Shown here: in pieces, positions 61,456 to 64,000 of the stretch
Numbering within the stretch: the first letter of the stretch is position 1
Layout of the letters: each line of letters opens with the position of its first letter
Source of the DNA: Haloarcula nitratireducens
GTDB taxonomy: Archaea; Halobacteriota; Halobacteria; Halobacteriales; Haloarculaceae
Direction of reading: 5' to 3'
Assembly: GCF_019599505.1 (NCBI RefSeq)
Contig: NZ_RKLT01000015.1
Coordinates: 8,803 to 72,802, forward strand
Length of the DNA: 64,000 nucleotides
Translations under genes and position numbers: made by a program
Notes under the pieces: generated by a model
Told to the model about the DNA's origin: nothing
The model's input: only the letters and a program-made list of their open reading frames with translations
Databases searched by the model: none

Positions 61456-62868
61456 ATGTGGGGCAACGAACGGGCTCGTCCGGCGCTACTTCTGGTCGCC
61501 CTCATCCTGGCGGTGACGCTGTTCGCGCCGTTCTCGCCGCTCGTAGAGCGGAGCCCGGACGAACGGAAGACGGTCAAAGACGTCCGCTTCGTCCAGCCCG
61601 CCGACGACGGCGTGCGACTGTGGCCCTACACGAGTCGCGGTCGGTCCTTCGAGCAGGCGACGCTCCCTATCAACGCCGTCGTCATGACCGACGCGACGAC
61701 GACCTATCAGCTGCTTTCGACGACGCCGGGCGGCGGCCAGCGGCTCTACTGGAACACGACCGAGAAGACCTGGCAGCCGAGCCGAACCGCGCAGGCCAAC
61801 GTGACGATAAACGAGACCGGCGTCTACTGGGCCGAATCCACCGGCTCCGAGCGGTACACGTTCACGATGTCGAACCGATCGAGCCAGTGGCACGACGCGA
61901 CCTACCAGCTCCACCACGGGACGTACTTCGGGTCGCGCCACCACCTCCGCCTCTACGCCGGCGGGTCGAGAGACCGACCCTGGACGGCCATCCAGGCCCA
62001 CCACGAACACTGGGACTGGTTCCGCCTCCGTCACGACGTCAACAGCCTCTCGAAGTCCCAGCACTACCTCGAACGCGACTTCCGCGGCATCGGTCTCGTC
62101 ACCGAGCTGAGCCGCGAGCGGTGGGCGAACGGCGGCGCGATCGACGCCGACGGCTGGGTCACCGTCATCGAACTCGAAGACCGCGTCACCAGGGGACCGC
62201 AGTACGACGCCGACCGCTCCCGAAAGCCATCGGCAGACTCACAGACTCAGCCCGAGCGAGCGGACTCACAGACCCGACCCGAGCACACCGATACAGCACC
62301 GCGAGTGGCGGCGTACGGTATCGCGCTCTCGCTCGTCGGGCTGTCGTTCGCCGGGTACGTCGAGTCCGTCGTCGAGGAGAGCCGCGAGTACGCCGAGGAG
62401 AGCCGCGAGTACGTCAGACGGCTCCGCGAGAGCCCGCTGTCACTGAACCACGTCGCGCTGTTCGCCTCGACGGCGCTCATCCCGCTGATCGTCCGCGTCG
62501 GCGGGATCGCCGCCGAACAGGCGTTCCCGTTCACGTCGCCGAAAGTCGTCGGCGCGCCGTTCTACGCGCTCCTCGCCGTCGGCCTGCCCGTCGTCGCGGT
62601 CCTGTTCGGCCGTCACCTCACCGCGACCGACGGGTTCACCGTCGCTATCCTCGGGTTCGGGACCGGCATCATGCTCGATTACTCGTACCTCGGACTGACC
62701 GTCATCCCCTACGGCGCGCTCGTCCAGCGTGCCGTCCTCCTCTTGGGGCTCGGCCTGCTCGCCGCCGGCGGCACCCGCTGGGCGACGGAACCGATTCCGC
62801 GCCACCGCTATCACACCGCCGGGCTCGCGATCTGGACCTGGGCGCTCGTCTGGCCGCTGCTCGGGTGA
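61456..62868 (+). CDS. Large membrane protein with external domain, unknown function
   Basis: A 470-residue protein. One N-terminal transmembrane anchor (residues about 10-30) is followed by about 240 residues outside (QPADDGVRLWPYTSRGR, LYWNTTEKTWQPSRTAQANVTINETGVY). A hydrophobic C-terminal half has about six helices from residue 288. Between the first membrane segment of this half and the next lies a charged repeat, EESREYAEESREYVRR (about residues 311-326). A GTATTTTAAT TATA box lies about 28 nt upstream. Found in related haloarchaea without known function. Confidence 0.8.
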   Translation: MWGNERARPALLLVALILAVTLFAPFSPLVERSPDERKTVKDVRFVQPADDGVRLWPYTSRGRSFEQATLPINAVVMTDATTTYQLLSTTPGGGQRLYWNTTEKTWQPSRTAQANVTINETGVYWAESTGSERYTFTMSNRSSQWHDATYQLHHGTYFGSRHHLRLYAGGSRDRPWTAIQAHHEHWDWFRLRHDVNSLSKSQHYLERDFRGIGLVTELSRERWANGGAIDADGWVTVIELEDRVTRGPQYDADRSRKPSADSQTQPERADSQTRPEHTDTAPRVAAYGIALSLVGLSFAGYVESVVEESREYAEESREYVRRLRESPLSLNHVALFASTALIPLIVRVGGIAAEQAFPFTSPKVVGAPFYALLAVGLPVVAVLFGRHLTATDGFTVAILGFGTGIMLDYSYLGLTVIPYGALVQRAVLLLGLGLLAAGGTRWATEPIPRHRYHTAGLAIWTWALVWPLLG

Positions 62869-62889
62869 GGGGCTGCGGAAGTAGCTGAA

Positions 62890-63153
62890 TTATCTGTGCA
62901 ACGTCGACTGGATTTGGTCGGACTCGACGCCGACGGCGAGAGTCATACGGTGGTCGAAGTAAATCGAGTCAACAACGACGTTCGACGGGCGGTTCCTGAC
63001 GGCTACGAGCAGATCGCTGCCTGCGAGCCGGTTGATGCACTGTGAGTCGTAATATTCCATACGGAGGCTCACGCGATTCTCGTCGCTCTGAGTGACCCAT
63101 TGGAGGGCGGACCAGACGGTAGAAGATTGTCTCAGGGAGAGTTCCTTCGCCAT
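62890..63153 (-). CDS. Small protein of unknown function
   Basis: An 87-residue protein: AKELSLRQSSTVWSALQWVTQSDENRVSLRMEYYDSQCINRLAGSDLLVAVRNR. It has balanced composition and is convergent with the preceding gene. No family recognised. It may be a signalling or regulatory small domain. Confidence 0.55.
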   Translation of the reverse strand: MAKELSLRQSSTVWSALQWVTQSDENRVSLRMEYYDSQCINRLAGSDLLVAVRNRPSNVVVDSIYFDHRMTLAVGVESDQIQSTLHR

Positions 63154-63240
63154 CGACGAGCCAGAATTTACCGAGATTACGACGGTCTCACAGTTGCTCG
63201 ATGAAATCGAGTGGGACGGTGTGGAAGTACCGGAAAAGGG

Positions 63241-63490
63241 GTATTAAAACCCGAGCATCCCCGAGCGGGGCGTTCGTGGCCTGTCCGTACACGCAAGGTT
63301 GGAGAAATCCACCGCAAGAGTGGGATTGCGAGGCTGCTAGGGCTGCCTAGGCGCGGGGGAAAGTGAGTGTCAACAAGAACAGGGTGACCGTCGCCGGGCG
63401 GAGAATCGTGGGACAGCGAGCGTCTCGTCGGCAAGGAACGAAACGAGGGGAGTGCAGTAACGTGGCTGTCTGTGGATAGATGAAGCAAGA
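63241..63490 (+). ncRNA. Candidate structured non-coding RNA
   Basis: A GC-rich island following a GTATTAAAA TATA-like box (63241-63249). It contains hairpins: CCCC-GAGC-GGGG (63259-63270), GGTTGGA-GAAA-TCCACC (63297-63313, a GNRA tetraloop), CGCAA...TTGCG (63313-63330), CTAGG-GCTG-CCTAG (63337-63350) and CTCGT...ACGAG (63424-63447). Neither strand has a convincing protein. It is not a recognised tRNA, SRP or RNase P RNA by the motifs I know. Confidence 0.4.
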
Positions 63491-63558
63491 TCGAATTCCA
63501 ACCTTAGTTGCTGTCTTGCGGTTTAATCTAACCTTGGAATCAGTCTATATTGTGATAT

Positions 63559-63711
63559 ATGGGTCGTCGACAATGGACCGGAGATGGTGAGACTCTCGTG
63601 TATTGGCGGCTCAACCGACGACCAACGGAGTCGCCGAACGACCTCGGATTTGGTGGAACTCTAGGGGCGATTCAGCAGCTACAACAGACTTCTTGCGGGA
63701 CGTCTCGGTAA
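63559..63711 (+). CDS. Possible small ORF
   Basis: A 50-residue frame from ATG 63559 (GRRQWTGDGETLVYWRLNRR...) ending at TAA 63709. A TATA-like TCTATATTGTGATAT precedes it. Codon use is mixed. It could be a real short protein or a relic of a transposed gene; evidence is weak. Confidence 0.25.
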   Translation: MGRRQWTGDGETLVYWRLNRRPTESPNDLGFGGTLGAIQQLQQTSCGTSR

Positions 63712-63875
63712 GGTTGGACGCTTTCTACGGCCATTGCAGCATAGGAGAATTCGGCTGAAGCAGTGAGACGCACGAAAAGTAGGTGAGAAGTATTCGCTCA
63801 AGGGAGATTCATCAAGGATATTCAATTACGATTCTAGAGCAGATTGAGGGCAGTCGTCAAGTGGGTGCCAGTCTT

Positions 63876-64000
63876 TGACATCCTCCCCGCGCTGAAGCGC
63901 GAGGATTCCAACGCGGGACAGCGGGCCGGTCCCACGTCCCCGCTGGCAACTTCTCGCCTTCCGAACGAGGTCCGGCGAGGCGATACCGGGTTCGTGCGCG
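63876..64000 (-). mobile_element. Right end of a second TnpB-type IS element
   Basis: From 63876 the plus strand reads TTGACATCC followed by a strong hairpin, CGCGC-TGAA-GCGCG with flanking CCTC/GAGG. This is the reverse complement of the right-end hairpin and GGATGTCAA terminus of haloarchaeal IS1341-type elements. The tnpB gene would lie beyond the window end. The guide RNA for such an element would extend from this end into the adjacent DNA. Confidence 0.65.

Noticed and set aside
63177..63488. Minus-strand frame of about 103 codons
   Set aside because: The translation is rich in Ser, Pro and His with no domain, and the DNA beneath it forms strong hairpins, so an RNA is more likely.
63241..63490. 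RNase P RNA or SRP RNA assignment
   Set aside because: A GGGGGAAAGT block was seen, but the 3' universally conserved RNase P segment and the SRP GGAAGC loop are not present.
63361..63490. Group II intron 5' end
   Set aside because: A GTGAGTGTCAACAAG stretch resembles intron starts loosely, but no reverse transcriptase frame or domain V hairpin follows.

Overview
The window is a stretch of haloarchaeal (class Halobacteria) chromosome. Signs of this are the high GC content with strong GC bias at third codon positions, very acidic proteins, Tat-type lipoprotein signals, leaderless genes with TATA boxes about 25 nt upstream, and lineage-typical genes: TFB, HTH_10 (Bat-type) regulators, HalOD1, halocyanin, the CdrL/CdrS/FtsZ2 set, NcsA and CobY. 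No phage or plasmid backbone is visible. The region reads as core chromosome with a few insertions.

Layout. 0-10 kb: regulators (two HTH_10 proteins, TFB, two TrmB-like proteins, HalOD1), halocyanin, a Nudix hydrolase and gamma-glutamylcysteine ligase. 9.3-15 kb: an iron/siderophore uptake locus. A FecCD permease, an ATPase and a binding lipoprotein face an oppositely oriented operon holding a remnant binding protein, a flavin oxidoreductase and an unknown protein; TTTAGG-N4-CCTAAA palindromes sit at all three promoters. 15-28.5 kb: Rio2 kinase, DUF389 and TrkA-C proteins, a thioesterase/MsrA pair, an isolated nuoCD, lipoate ligase, endonuclease IV, a methyltransferase, small membrane proteins and NcsA. 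28.6-33.3 kb: cell division genes (cdrL, cdrS-ftsZ2) and a tRNA-Tyr whose 3' end is duplicated 133 bp away. 33.4-41.7 kb: an aldo/keto reductase and a tightly overlapping late cobalamin synthesis and salvage cluster (HAD, cbiB, cobS, cobY, cobD, cbiZ, cobA, cbiP). 41.7-44.5 kb: a MinD ATPase and its probable partner gene, separated by a TnpB-only IS200/IS605 element. 44.6-52.4 kb: a binding protein with swapped lobes next to a PAP2 phosphatase, an E2-like acyltransferase, a membrane glycosyltransferase-like/arylsulfotransferase-like pair, and a lipid kinase. 52.5-62.9 kb: GNAT, trpB, a Tat subtilase, an RNase H-like protein, an MFS transporter, an ABC exporter and small membrane or PRC-like proteins. 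62.9-64 kb: gene-poor, with a candidate structured RNA and the right end of another TnpB-type element.

The most coherent systems are the iron-box regulated uptake locus, the cobalamin cluster and the CdrL/CdrS/FtsZ2 module. The most unusual items are the in-frame, internally deleted binding protein in the iron locus, the lobe-swapped binding protein paired with PAP2, a ten-unit 11-bp tandem repeat after ncsA, the tRNA-Tyr 3' duplication, a 20-bp promoter element shared by two neighbouring minus-strand genes, and a hairpin-rich candidate RNA near the window end.
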